A stretch of DNA of 64,000 nucleotides, taken from NCBI RefSeq assembly GCF_001761465.1, contig NZ_CP017479.1:2232001-2296000 (forward strand), read 5' to 3'. The notes beneath the pieces were generated by a model. The model searched no databases. It was not told where the DNA came from and worked only from the letters and a program-made list of their open reading frames with translations. Positions 15,310 through 24,012 of the stretch are shown here, in pieces. Origin of the DNA: Flavobacterium gilvum (GTDB lineage Bacteria; Bacteroidota; Bacteroidia; Flavobacteriales; Flavobacteriaceae). Position 1 is the stretch's first letter; the number at the start of each line of letters is the position of its first letter. A program made the position numbers and the translations under genes.

Positions 15310-16254
15310 GTGGTAAATAGAAGACATATCCGCGTTAAAGTCATGCAATCCATTTATGCGATGCATCAAAATGGTTCTGATAATCTTGAAAAAGAGGAAA
15401 AATTTCTTTTTCATAGTATAGACGCTATCCAGGATTTATACCTTATCATGCTTTCTTCATTGATTGAAATTTGCAAAAAAGAAACTGTTTATTTGGAGTT
15501 GGCAAGTCAAAAACATCTAGCAACCAAAGAAGAACGCAATCCAAACAAGAAATTCGTCAATAACTCCATTTTTCAGATTCTTGACGAAAATAATTCCCTT
15601 AGTATAGCACTCGAAAATCGCAAAATTAACAATTGGACTTTAAATGATGATTACATTATTCTTCTTTTAAATGCCATAAAAGAAAGTGATTTGTATGCCA
15701 AATACATGAGTAATAAAGTGAACACTTTTGAGGAAGACAGAGAATTCATCGTCGATATTTTTACAGATGTAATTGTTCCAAATGATAAGTTATACGACTA
15801 TTTGGAAGATGATAAATTGACTTGGATTGATGATATTCCGTTGGTTAATACTCATATTATTAAACAGTTGAAAGCATTAAAGAAAGGTGCGGAAGACAAT
15901 TTTAGAGTTCCAAAATTATACAAGGATGTTGAGGATAGGGAGTTTGCCAAAGATTTGTTTAGAAAGACAGTTTTGAACGAAACCGAATTGGCAAAAGAAT
16001 ATGTTGATAAAACGCCAAATTGGGATAGTGAACGTATTGCCGAAATTGACACAATTATCCTAAAAATGGCTATTTGTGAATTTTTGAAATTTCCTTCAAT
16101 TCCGGTAAAAGTAACTTTGAATGAGTATTTGGAATTGGCCAAAGAATATTCTACTCCAAAGAGTAGTATTTTCATTAACGGAATATTGGATAATTTGGTA
16201 AAAGAATTGGAAACCAAGAAAAAAATAGTAAAAATAGGAAGAGGTTTGATGTAA
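15310..16254 (+). CDS. nusB: Transcription antitermination factor NusB, long Bacteroidota form
   Basis: About 314 residues, roughly twice E. coli NusB. The protein begins (M)VNRRHIRVKVMQSIYA, the basic RNA-binding start of the family; the start is GTG 15310 because the promoter overlaps the upstream ATG. A clade-specific insert of about 150 residues follows. The C-terminal NusB helical core is clear (KTPNWDSERIAEIDTIILK, then VKVTLNEYLELAKEYSTPKS, then FINGILD). It binds boxA RNA with NusE in rRNA antitermination. The downstream yajC gene lies 60 bp away on the same strand, so they probably form an operon. Confidence 0.9.
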   Translation: MVNRRHIRVKVMQSIYAMHQNGSDNLEKEEKFLFHSIDAIQDLYLIMLSSLIEICKKETVYLELASQKHLATKEERNPNKKFVNNSIFQILDENNSLSIALENRKINNWTLNDDYIILLLNAIKESDLYAKYMSNKVNTFEEDREFIVDIFTDVIVPNDKLYDYLEDDKLTWIDDIPLVNTHIIKQLKALKKGAEDNFRVPKLYKDVEDREFAKDLFRKTVLNETELAKEYVDKTPNWDSERIAEIDTIILKMAICEFLKFPSIPVKVTLNEYLELAKEYSTPKSSIFINGILDNLVKELETKKKIVKIGRGLM

Positions 16255-16314
16255 TAATTAATTCCGATTTTCTGAAGATTATAAACAATTAAATAAAAAA
16301 TTAAATTTTAAATT

Positions 16315-16590
16315 ATGGGACAATTAGGTAATATACTGCCACTTTTGTTGATGTTTGTTGTTCTTTATTTCTTTATGATAAGACCGCAACAAAAGAGAGC
16401 TAAGAATGAAAGGGAATTTGAAGGCGGATTAAAAGTTGGAGATAAAATAATTACTAAAAGTGGAATTCACGGTAAAATCGTTGAACTTTCTGATTCGACT
16501 TTAGTTATCGAAACGATGGCTGGAAAATTGAAAATGGAGCGTTCTTCTATTTCAATGGAATTGACTGCAACTTTGAGTAAAAAAGAGTAG
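16315..16590 (+). CDS. yajC: Sec translocon accessory subunit YajC
   Basis: 91 residues: one N-terminal membrane helix (LPLLLMFVVLYFFMI, about 7-23), the signature IRPQQKRAKNE just after it, and the cytosolic KVGDKIITKSGIHGKIVEL domain. It associates with SecDF in the inner membrane and aids protein export. It follows nusB on the same strand. Length is typical, and all landmarks are present. Confidence 0.93.
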   Translation: MGQLGNILPLLLMFVVLYFFMIRPQQKRAKNEREFEGGLKVGDKIITKSGIHGKIVELSDSTLVIETMAGKLKMERSSISMELTATLSKKE

Positions 16591-16615
16591 TTTTTTAGAT
16601 AGAAAATAAATTGAA

Positions 16616-16670
16616 GATCCAAATTCCAAAAACCAATTTTATAATTGGAATTTGGGATTTGGATTTTTTT
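16616..16670 (+). terminator. Terminator of nusB-yajC
   Basis: A long imperfect hairpin (GATCCAAAT.. / ..ATTTGGATT with AATTGGAATTTGG inside) is followed by a run of seven T on the plus strand. The inner word GGAATTTGGGATT recurs in the terminator at 17562-17595. Confidence 0.7.
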
Positions 16671-16738
16671 ATGCTAATAAAGAATACTATTTTTCTGTTT
16701 GAACCAATTTGGAATTAGTAATTTCAGAATTGGAATTT

Positions 16739-17353
16739 TTAAGAATTATTTCTTTTTGCTTTTTTTGGTTTTTTTAGCTTTGGCTTTTGCCTTTTTTCTT
16801 TCAGTTTTGCTTTTTTCTTAGCTTTTTTGGCTTTTTCTTTTTTCGCCTTTTTAGCTTTCTTTTCTTTTTTCTTAGCTTTTTCTTTAGCCTTGGCTTTTTT
16901 GGCTTTCTTTTTGTCTTTCTCTTTTTCTTTGTCTTTGTTCATTTTTTTGTCTTTTGATTTTTTCTCTTTTTTTTCCTCATTTTGAGGTGTTACAGCAATT
17001 TTCTCCGGTTTTGTTTCCGGGTCTGTTTTTACTTCACTTTTTGCGATTGCTGTTGGAGGAGCGGGAACCTTAGCTGCACTAGGCTTTGCAGTTGTTCTGG
17101 AAGCTGTGGTTTTTGGTACTGCCGGTTTTGCTATTGTTGTTTTTGTAGTTACAGTCGCTTTTGTAGCAGATGTGCCTGAATTACTTGGTTTAGCTGCAAC
17201 CGATTTTGTAGCTACTGGTTTAGCATTTGTTGTTCCGGGGGTTTTAGGAGTCGTTGATGGTTTTGCTACGACTGGTTTTATAACTTCAGGAGTTGCATCT
17301 TTTGGGGACTCTGTAGGAGTTGTTTTTTCAGGAGTAACCTTTTTTTCAATCAT
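16739..17353 (-). CDS. Low-complexity Lys/Ala/Pro-rich, histone H1-like protein
   Basis: 204 residues. The N-terminal 115 residues are rich in Pro, Thr, Ala and Lys; residues 120-204 are almost only Lys, Ala and Glu, like histone-H1-type or Lys-rich tails of bacterial nucleoid proteins. No enzymatic motif is visible. It probably binds nucleic acids or is disordered. The last 18 residues break the KAKAK pattern. Shifting frame at the A6 run near 16800 would restore it and end at a stop 7 bp later on the minus strand, so the gene may carry a natural or sequencing frameshift. A TATATTTG element on the minus strand at 17460-17467 is a candidate promoter. Confidence 0.6.
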   Translation of the reverse strand: MIEKKVTPEKTTPTESPKDATPEVIKPVVAKPSTTPKTPGTTNAKPVATKSVAAKPSNSGTSATKATVTTKTTIAKPAVPKTTASRTTAKPSAAKVPAPPTAIAKSEVKTDPETKPEKIAVTPQNEEKKEKKSKDKKMNKDKEKEKDKKKAKKAKAKEKAKKKEKKAKKAKKEKAKKAKKKAKLKEKRQKPKLKKPKKAKRNNS

Positions 17354-17459
17354 AATAGAATAGTATTAACGGTTATTAATTGCTTTGAAGTAAATAAAGA
17401 ACAAGGAGAGGTGCTCTCGTGAAATATTAATAGTAACTAAAATATTGGATTTGTATTAA

Positions 17460-17467
17460 CAAATATA
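17460..17467 (-). promoter_or_regulatory. -7 element TATATTTG for the Lys/Ala-rich gene
   Basis: It matches TAnnTTTG on the minus strand, about 106 bp upstream of the ATG at 17353. The long leader makes the assignment less certain. Confidence 0.4.
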
Positions 17468-17561
17468 GTAAATATATCTAAGTTAAAATGTTAACTTTTT
17501 GCTGATTTTCAAGTGATTACTTTGGTTTAGTGATTAAATGACTTGGCTTTTTTAAATAAAA

Positions 17562-17595
17562 AATCCCAAATTCCGATGATGTGGAATTTGGGATT
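17562..17595 (-). terminator. Terminator of pepT/YdeI-like operon
   Basis: A perfect 13-bp stem (AATCCCAAATTCC and complement) with an 8-nt loop is followed by T runs on the minus strand. It lies 29 bp after the stop of the YdeI-like gene. Confidence 0.85.
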
Positions 17596-17624
17596 ATACT
17601 GAAAGTTATTTTATGGTTTCTGAA

Positions 17625-18185
17625 TTACCTGTATTTGTCGTTTAAGCCAATATTATCCAAAATCATTGGCTTTATTTTCTCGATTCTTGAGATTTTGGTT
17701 TCTTCTCGTTTTGCAGTTTCTATGTATTCTATAAATTCTTTTTGCTTATAAGGGCTGAATTTTAAGAAGGCTTCGTTTAAAATACTGTCGGTATCCAATT
17801 CTTTTTGCAACAAATCAGGAATAATAACTTCTGTTCTTATTTTTTCGGGTTTGTTTATTTTTCCTTGTTTTTTATTTTCTATCGCTTCCTGAATATAGGA
17901 CAAGATTTCTTTTTCGTTGATATCATCTTTCGATGTAAAGCGCCATTGTCTCAATGATTTGGTTACTCCTTCATTGGCATTGATTAAATGTTTTTTTTCG
18001 TCTTTTAAAAATGCCCCATTGAAAAACCAAAGGGTAAAGAAATTTTTAAATCCACCAACGCCAACCACGTTTTTGTTGTTGTACACATAAACACAACCGC
18101 CCCATTTATTGGTTTCGACTAATTCTGTTTTGGCAATGATTTCTTTTAAAATCTCAACTTCGATATCCCATTGTTCGTTTTTCAT
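17625..18185 (-). CDS. YdeI/OmpD-associated family protein (DUF1801-like plus C-terminal YdeI domain)
   Basis: 186 residues. The N-terminal half has the fold signature NKWGGCVYVYNNKNVVGVGGFKNFFTLWFFNG split over residues 26-58, typical of DUF1801/YdhG proteins. The C-terminal half contains IPDLLQKELD and FLKFSPYKQKEFIEYI, the helical YdeI 'bacteriocin-protection' segment (name from family annotation). Biochemical role is unknown. It begins 15 bp after pepT on the same strand, so the two are cotranscribed, and a strong terminator follows. Confidence 0.8.
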   Translation of the reverse strand: MKNEQWDIEVEILKEIIAKTELVETNKWGGCVYVYNNKNVVGVGGFKNFFTLWFFNGAFLKDEKKHLINANEGVTKSLRQWRFTSKDDINEKEILSYIQEAIENKKQGKINKPEKIRTEVIIPDLLQKELDTDSILNEAFLKFSPYKQKEFIEYIETAKREETKISRIEKIKPMILDNIGLNDKYR

Positions 18186-18200
18186 AATTGAAAAAAGAAT

Positions 18201-19475
18201 TTAACTTTTTTTAGACTTGGTTTCTGTTTGTTGATAAGCTCCGTCTGCGGTCAATTCAGCTATTTTTACAATTACATTTACGGCTTTTTGCATACTTTCT
18301 ACCGGAACGTATTCATATTTTCCGTGAAAATTATGTCCTCCTGCAAAAATATTTGGACAAGGCAATCCTTTATAGGATAATTGACATCCGTCGGTTCCGC
18401 CTCTAATTGGTTTTATAATCGGTTTAATGCCGATTTCTCTCATTGCTTTTTCGGCAATAAATACAATATGTTTTACAGGTAATACCTTTTCTTTCATGTT
18501 GTAATATTGATCTTTTATTTCTGCAACAACGATGTCTTCTCCAAATTGTTTCGCAAACTGTTTGTTGATTTTTTTGGCAATTTTGGCAATTAAGTTTTTG
18601 CGTTTTTCAAATTTGAATTTATTATGATCACGAATAATTAATTCTAATATCGTTTCTTCAATACTTCCCGAAAGATGGTGTATGTGGAAAAATCCTTGGT
18701 AGCCTTTTGTTTCCTGCGGTGTTTCGTCTTTTGGCAATTCGTTTATGAAATCATTTGCGATAAGCAGTGAATTAATCATTTTTCCTTTGGCATATCCAGG
18801 ATGCACGCTTTTTCCTTTGAAAATAATTTTGGCACCGGCAGCATTGAAATTTTCATATTCCAATTCTCCTACCTGACTTCCATCCATTGTATAAGCCCAT
18901 TCTGCTCCAAATTTTTCTACGTCAAAATGATGCGCACCACGTCCTATTTCTTCATCGGGAGTAAATGCAATTCTGATTTTCCCGTGTTTAATTTCTGGAT
19001 TATTAATCAGGAATTCCATTGCGGTTACAATTTCTGTAATTCCCGCTTTGTCATCGGCACCTAGTAAAGTTGTTCCGTCGGTGGTGATTAATGTTTGTCC
19101 CTTATATTGCAATAAATCTTTGAAATAAGAAGGGGAGAGGATGATATTTTGTTCGGCATTCAGGATAATGTCTTTACCGTCATAATCGGGTACAATTTGA
19201 GGTTTTACATTGGCTCCCTTAAAATCAGGTGAGGTGTCAAAATGAGAGATAAACCCAATCGTAGGCACTTCGTGATTCACATTGCTAGGAAGTGTTGCCA
19301 TGATATACGCTTTATCATCTATGGTAACATCTTGTAATCCTATTGTTTTTAATTCTTCTACCAGTTTATTGGCTAAGTCCCATTGTTTGGAGGTACTGGG
19401 TGTAGTATTTGAACTTGGATCCGACTCAGTGTCGATGGTTACATAGCTTACAAAGCGGTCAATTATATGTTGCAT
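18201..19475 (-). CDS. pepT: Peptidase T (tripeptide aminopeptidase)
   Basis: 424 residues from ATG 19475; a TATATTTG promoter 16 bp upstream excludes the longer in-frame start. M20 metallopeptidase with zinc ligands in order: SHFDTS (His and Asp), LGADDKAG, the catalytic Glu in [18 protein letters not shown], and the last His in [12 protein letters not shown]. It removes N-terminal residues from tripeptides in the cytoplasm. The dimerisation domain interrupts the catalytic domain around residues 210-320, as in the family. It is the first gene of an operon with the YdeI-like gene. Confidence 0.92.
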   Translation of the reverse strand: MQHIIDRFVSYVTIDTESDPSSNTTPSTSKQWDLANKLVEELKTIGLQDVTIDDKAYIMATLPSNVNHEVPTIGFISHFDTSPDFKGANVKPQIVPDYDGKDIILNAEQNIILSPSYFKDLLQYKGQTLITTDGTTLLGADDKAGITEIVTAMEFLINNPEIKHGKIRIAFTPDEEIGRGAHHFDVEKFGAEWAYTMDGSQVGELEYENFNAAGAKIIFKGKSVHPGYAKGKMINSLLIANDFINELPKDETPQETKGYQGFFHIHHLSGSIEETILELIIRDHNKFKFEKRKNLIAKIAKKINKQFAKQFGEDIVVAEIKDQYYNMKEKVLPVKHIVFIAEKAMREIGIKPIIKPIRGGTDGCQLSYKGLPCPNIFAGGHNFHGKYEYVPVESMQKAVNVIVKIAELTADGAYQQTETKSKKS

Positions 19476-19491
19476 GGAATTTATTTTTGAG

Positions 19492-19499
19492 CAAATATA
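19492..19499 (-). promoter_or_regulatory. -7 element TATATTTG for pepT
   Basis: It matches TAnnTTTG and ends 16 bp before the ATG, implying a leader of about ten bases. It decides the pepT start. Confidence 0.7.
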
Positions 19500-19612
19500 A
19501 TCATTTTTAAAAAAGAGAATATTGATTTTAGTTGTGTTATTGCGGTCTGTGCAAATAAAAAAATCTGCCATAACTGGCTAATTCAGGACACAAATGTATT
19601 GTGCGTAAAATG

Positions 19613-19752
19613 GAACACAGATGACACAGATTAGACAGATTATCACTGATTCTTTAAAATAAAAAAAGTGAAATAGTCATAATATTTATGGATGGAATTA
19701 GATTAACAAATTTTATCTGTTTAAATCCGTTAAATCTGTGTCATCTGTGTTC
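19613..19752. repeat. Word-repeat inverted element (word CACAGAT)
   Basis: Perfect 20-bp arms (beginning GAACACAGATG at 19613-19632; complement at 19733-19752) flank a 100-bp AT-rich spacer. Each arm contains the word ACACAGAT twice. It fills most of the 336-bp gap between the 5' end of pepT and the 3' end of the SPFH gene; nothing else is seen there except the pepT promoter. Confidence 0.7.
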
Positions 19753-19811
19753 AATTTTCAGTGTTTATATAGTAGCCTGTACGGTAGATTTTCAGAAAGT
19801 GGCAATATTGT

Positions 19812-21725
19812 TTATTCTCCTTTTTTAGGAATGGTTGTGTTTTTGTCAGAATCCATCATTTCCATAAGTTTTAGTCCCAATAACCCGCTCATGGATCCGT
19901 CAGTGCCATTGTTTCCAGAAATAAGAACATCTGGTATGACTTTAATTTTTCCTTTACCAATTTCTTCGGTGATTTTGTATTTCGTAAAGTTATCGCCACC
20001 CATTGCCGAAACTTGGAGTTGGTAAGCTTCAGCAGTAGATTTACCTATAGCCATAATTTTTTCGGCTTCGGCAAGACCTGTTTTGGATATTCTTTCTGCT
20101 TCGGCACTAGCGGTAAGTTTGGTTGCTTCCGCTTGTGCGCCTGCTCTTGCTTTTGTTGCTTCAGCTTCAGCGTTAGCGCGCATTTTGGTTGCTTCGGCTT
20201 CGGCGTTTACATTCAGTTTTAAACTTGTTGCATCTCCTTCTGCTTTTTTAACGGTTGCATCGGCGGTACGTTGTGCGATTTCAACACTTTGGGAAGCTTT
20301 TACAATTTCCTTTTGCATATCGGCAATAGCTGTTTCTTTTTCTACTCCCTGACGTTGTTCTTGGGCCATTCTTTGAGTCTGATACGTTTTTTGTTCTTCC
20401 TCGGCAATCTTTCTGTCTGTCAATGTTTTCATTAATGATTCAGGTGGAACAATGTCTCCGATTAAAGTATCAACAGCGTTAACATTGTATTCGTCCAAAA
20501 CTATTTTGATGTGATTTTTAGCAGATTCCTGACGCTCTTTTCGGGTAGAAAGGAATGAGATTACGTCACTTTCCTGAGCCGAGTTTCTAAAATAGTTTCC
20601 AATAGTTGGTTCCAAAACCTGAGAAACCAAATTATTCATGCTTCCAAAACGGGCAATAACTTTTGGAGCCTCATTGGCAGGAACGTGAATAATTTGCGAA
20701 ACATCAAGGTTGAAAGGGAAACCGTCTTTGGAACGAACCGTTATGGTAGAAAGGTTTTTATCCAGATTATGAGATTCACTTCTTGCATCGGCCCAGTTCA
20801 ATACCAAGTTGGTTGTTGGAACAGGTTCTAATTTGGTTGTGTATTTGTTAAGAGCGTATTTTCCCGGACCAAAAGGCTCCATCCAAACGCCTCGTTGTCC
20901 TTTTGAAACAATATTTCCATGTTTGAAACTATCTCCGGTTACATCTTTTCCGTCTTCACCAATATAGGAAATCACAACGCCAACATATCCAATAGGCACA
21001 TCGGTCATAGGAGTTTGCTCGATTTGAATAGCCCATGAATTAATATAATAAGAACCGGCAAGGATTACTTGTGGCTGCAAACCACGATTTCCTCCGTTTT
21101 TTAGGAATTGGTCAAAATCTTGAAAGTTGTTGTGTTCGTCTACAAATTTACCAGCAATTTGACCAATAGGAATTGGTTCACCATCCATTGCGGTTACAAT
21201 CCCAACCATATTTTCGGAAATTACGATTTGTGGAGATATTGCTACTTCAAATAAATAGGTGTTGATACGGTAAGACCCCGTTGTTATAAAAGCAGATTGA
21301 CGTCCTTTTTGTCCTCCGTTGTCCAAAAACATAGTGGCGTCCTGAAAATTATCCGAGTTTACTTTTTGGGCAAGAATGCGTCCGGTAGGGATTTCGGCTC
21401 CGTCTTTACTCAGTACCAATCCAATATTTCCTTCTGGAATAATTGTAAATGGAGTCATGTTTACCGAATATTGCCAAGGCCACATACCCCAATACAATCC
21501 GGGTGCGAGCGTTTGTGCCTGAAAACCGGCTTCCCCTTTTGTAGCGATGATTCTGCCATCGGGTAATGATTTTGCCGCTCCAAAGAGTACAAATTTTTTG
21601 GTCACCAAACCAATTCTGTCTTCAGGGACGATTACCATTCCAAAGAAAACACGTAAAACAAATTTGTAAAAAAGTAGGGATAGAACTATTAAGAATATCC
21701 ACCAATTGGTAAGTAAAAGTTGCAT
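19812..21725 (-). CDS. Flotillin-like SPFH/band 7 membrane protein
   Basis: 637 residues. An N-terminal membrane helix (about 8-30) is followed by two clear copies of an 85-residue unit (IPEGNIGLV..DG..IP.G.I... and ISENMVGIV..DG.PIP.G.I..., both ending SYxINxxxxxI) and a partial third, then the SPFH core (about 300-430). After it comes an Ala/Glu-rich coiled-coil region with repeated EAEATK.RA words (about 480-580), and a flexible tail. Flotillins oligomerise at the inner membrane and organise lipid domains. It has its own promoter; no NfeD partner gene is adjacent. Confidence 0.85.
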   Translation of the reverse strand: MQLLLTNWWIFLIVLSLLFYKFVLRVFFGMVIVPEDRIGLVTKKFVLFGAAKSLPDGRIIATKGEAGFQAQTLAPGLYWGMWPWQYSVNMTPFTIIPEGNIGLVLSKDGAEIPTGRILAQKVNSDNFQDATMFLDNGGQKGRQSAFITTGSYRINTYLFEVAISPQIVISENMVGIVTAMDGEPIPIGQIAGKFVDEHNNFQDFDQFLKNGGNRGLQPQVILAGSYYINSWAIQIEQTPMTDVPIGYVGVVISYIGEDGKDVTGDSFKHGNIVSKGQRGVWMEPFGPGKYALNKYTTKLEPVPTTNLVLNWADARSESHNLDKNLSTITVRSKDGFPFNLDVSQIIHVPANEAPKVIARFGSMNNLVSQVLEPTIGNYFRNSAQESDVISFLSTRKERQESAKNHIKIVLDEYNVNAVDTLIGDIVPPESLMKTLTDRKIAEEEQKTYQTQRMAQEQRQGVEKETAIADMQKEIVKASQSVEIAQRTADATVKKAEGDATSLKLNVNAEAEATKMRANAEAEATKARAGAQAEATKLTASAEAERISKTGLAEAEKIMAIGKSTAEAYQLQVSAMGGDNFTKYKITEEIGKGKIKVIPDVLISGNNGTDGSMSGLLGLKLMEMMDSDKNTTIPKKGE

Positions 21726-21745
21726 AATGGTTAAGTTTTAGATTA

Positions 21746-21753
21746 CAAACATA
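21746..21753 (-). promoter_or_regulatory. -7 element TATGTTTG for the SPFH gene
   Basis: It matches TAnnTTTG on the minus strand and ends 20 bp before the ATG at 21725. Confidence 0.65.
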
Positions 21754-21880
21754 ATTTATTTTTACTGCAAAAGAATTTAGGTTTCGAATTATTTTCTAAA
21801 TTTTTTTGAAATTGTTTTTATAGTATATTCTCGAATTTTTCAACCAAAAATAAAAGCGTTAGATGTAATTGTTTTTTTAC

Positions 21881-22007
21881 CACATAGAGACATAGAATTT
21901 GTAGTTTTTTAAAAGAGTTAGATAACCGTTTCACTTCTCACATAGAAAATAGTACTATTTCTATTTAGTCTTTACAGATTAGCTATGAAATCTATGAATC
22001 TATGTGT
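21881..22007. repeat. Word-repeat inverted element (word CATAGA)
   Basis: Arms CACATAGAGACATAG (21881-21895) and CTATGAATCTATGTG (21993-22007) pair at 13 of 15 positions. Further CATAG/CTATG words lie inside. It lies in the 394-bp region between the divergent SPFH and K+ channel genes, so it is not a simple terminator. The rest of the gap is AT-rich, with only the SPFH promoter recognised. Confidence 0.6.
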
Positions 22008-22119
22008 TTAATTTTTTATTTTAACAAGATTACACCCAATGGGTTATAATTAAATTGAAATCCAAAGTGTTAAAATGTTGATTTTATTGACTAATTTGCA
22101 GTTAAATAGTAATTATGTT

Positions 22120-23082
22120 ATGGCAATTTTTAATCGATTAAATTTAAAAGCAAAATCACTTATCAATACCGGATTTGGAGCCAGCGCTTCCAGTTATGGA
22201 GGTCGTTTTATTAATAAAGATGGTTCGGCAAATGCTGTGAAAAAAGGAATTGGTGTTTTGGACAGAATCAGTTGGTATCATACAATGCTCGATATGCCTT
22301 CTTGGAAATTTCTTTCGATTCTTTTTTTGTTTTACATCTGTATTAATTTTGTTTTTGCCTTACTGTATTTCGGAATCGGAATTGAACATCTCAATGGGAT
22401 TCACGCTACAGATGATGTGTTGGTGCAATTTGGTCAAGCCTATTTTTTTAGTGCCCAAACCTTTACCACGGTAGGTTATGGACATATTAGTCCGACGGGT
22501 TTTTATACCAGTGCTTTATCTTCTGCCGAAGCTTTGATGGGATTATTGAGTTTTGCGATTGCTACAGGTTTGTTTTTTGGGAGATTCAGTAAGCCTTCCA
22601 TCTTTTTGAAGTTTTCCGAAAATGCTATTATTGCGCCGTTTAATAATGGAAAAGCATTGATGTTTAGATTGGCACCTTATAAAAACACCAATTATATTGA
22701 CGCCGAAGTCAATGTAACGCTTGGAATGCAAATCGAAGAAAATGGAGTCACGACGAATAATTTTTTCACACTGGATTTGGAGTACCAAAAAATTAATTCG
22801 CTCGCGCTAAGCTGGACATTGGTACATCCTATTACAAGCGAAAGTCCTTTGTATGATTTGAAAGCTTCGGATTATGATTCGATTACGGGTGAAATTATTG
22901 TGGTTGTCAAAACTTTTGATGATATGTTCAGCACCACGGTTGCGACGCGAACTTCTTATACTTTTGTAGAAGTCGTTTATGGAGCCAAATTTAAACCGAT
23001 GTATTCCAAAAGTGAAAATAACCAAAGTACGGTTCTCGATATGGGTTTGCTGAATGCTTTTGATAAAATAGCTATAGATTAG
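22120..23082 (+). CDS. Inward-rectifier K+ channel, KirBac type
   Basis: 320 residues from ATG 22120 (an upstream in-frame ATG at 22075 would add an atypical 15 residues). An amphipathic slide helix region (about 45-60) precedes two membrane helices (about 63-90 and 135-160), which flank the pore loop with the selectivity filter TVGYGH. The C-terminal 165 residues form the cytoplasmic immunoglobulin-like Kir domain (RLAPYKNTNYIDAEV, then SLALSWTLVHPI, then TSYTFVEVVYGAKF). It is a tetrameric potassium channel in the inner membrane. Its 3' end overlaps the convergent sirtuin gene by 11 bp. Confidence 0.9.
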   Translation: MAIFNRLNLKAKSLINTGFGASASSYGGRFINKDGSANAVKKGIGVLDRISWYHTMLDMPSWKFLSILFLFYICINFVFALLYFGIGIEHLNGIHATDDVLVQFGQAYFFSAQTFTTVGYGHISPTGFYTSALSSAEALMGLLSFAIATGLFFGRFSKPSIFLKFSENAIIAPFNNGKALMFRLAPYKNTNYIDAEVNVTLGMQIEENGVTTNNFFTLDLEYQKINSLALSWTLVHPITSESPLYDLKASDYDSITGEIIVVVKTFDDMFSTTVATRTSYTFVEVVYGAKFKPMYSKSENNQSTVLDMGLLNAFDKIAID

Positions 23083-23764
23083 TCAGTAGTTTATCTTTCA
23101 TAATTTGCACTCCTTCCGAAGCTACATTCGGAATGACTTCTAACGGATTTTTTAGATTTGGAATTTTTATAGGTTTTGGATCGATATAATATATTGGTGT
23201 TCCTTTTTTTGTAAAATCAATTAATCCGGCTGCCGGATACACTTGTAATGATGTACCAATTACGGCAAAAAAATCAGCTTGTTCGGTTATGGTGATGGCA
23301 TCTTCCAGAGCGGGAACTTGCTCGCCAAACCAAACAATGTGGGGGCGAAGTTGATGACCGTTTTGGTCTTTATCACCAATGAGTAAATCGTCTTGCCAGT
23401 CTAAAATTTGGTTTTCATTTTTGGTGCTTCGAACCTTTAGCAGTTCTCCGTGCAAATGGGTGATATTGGTACTTCCGGCTCTTTCATGCAAATCATCCAC
23501 ATTTTGAGTGATAATGTAAACGTCAAAATAATTTTCCAATTCGGCCAAAATCTGATGACCTAAATTGGGTTGTACTTCTTTTAATTGTTTGCGTTTTTGG
23601 TTGTAAAAATCAAGAACCAATTCGGGATTTTTGCGCCAACCGTCTGGAGTGGCGACATCCATTACATTATGTCCTTCCCATAAACCGTCGCTGTCGCGAA
23701 ATGTTTTGATGCCACTTTCGGCACTAATCCCGGCACCGGTAAGAACTACTAATTTCTTTTTCAT
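23072..23764 (-). CDS. SIR2-family NAD-dependent protein deacylase
   Basis: 230 residues. NAD-binding GAGISAESGI and TFRD (about 11-24), catalytic TQNVDDLHERAG with His in HLHGEL (about 100-120), and the C-terminal GTSLQVYPAAGL. The usual zinc cysteines are absent between HLHGEL and HIVWFGE. The acyl-pocket Tyr is present in FYNQKRKQL, but the position of the CobB/SIRT5 Arg (Tyr-x-x-Arg) reads Lys. It removes acyl groups from lysines in cytosolic proteins; succinyl preference is uncertain because of the Lys. It converges with the K+ channel gene. Confidence 0.87.
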   Translation of the reverse strand: MKKKLVVLTGAGISAESGIKTFRDSDGLWEGHNVMDVATPDGWRKNPELVLDFYNQKRKQLKEVQPNLGHQILAELENYFDVYIITQNVDDLHERAGSTNITHLHGELLKVRSTKNENQILDWQDDLLIGDKDQNGHQLRPHIVWFGEQVPALEDAITITEQADFFAVIGTSLQVYPAAGLIDFTKKGTPIYYIDPKPIKIPNLKNPLEVIPNVASEGVQIMKDKLLTNL

Positions 23765-23855
23765 TTTTTTTACTTGTTTTAAAAAGTAAACGACAAATTA
23801 CATAAATTTTCACATATTTTACTGGGTGATTTGTGAAAATTAGGGTAAAAGGAAT

Positions 23856-23938
23856 TTAATCGCAAGGTTCGCAAAGCTAACGCAAGGCACACAAAGCTTT
23901 GCGAACTTAGCGTAATTCTTTGCGAACCTTGCGGTTAA
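23856..23938. repeat. Word-repeat inverted element (words CGCAAGG, GCAAAG)
   Basis: The 21-bp arms 23856-23876 and 23918-23938 pair at 20 of 21 positions; each contains CGCAAGGTTCGCAAAG. The spacer carries more GCAAGG/CAAAGC words. It lies between the divergent sirtuin and TrmH-type genes. Confidence 0.7.
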
Positions 23939-23990
23939 ATATAAAATCTGTAGGAGTAAGTATTCGAAGAAGATTTTATTCTAAGTTTAG

Positions 23991-23998
23991 TATTTTTG
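23991..23998 (+). promoter_or_regulatory. -7 element TATTTTTG for the TrmH-type gene
   Basis: It matches TAnnTTTG and ends 14 bp before ATG 24013, so the longer in-frame start at 23920 is upstream of the promoter and not used. Confidence 0.7.
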
Positions 23999-24012
23999 CA
24001 AAAAAAAATGAA

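Noticed and set aside
20013..20352. Plus-strand Cys/Phe- or Ala/Ser-rich frames opposite the SPFH coiled coil
   Set aside because: They are antisense shadows of the repeated EAEATK codons and have no start context or promoter.
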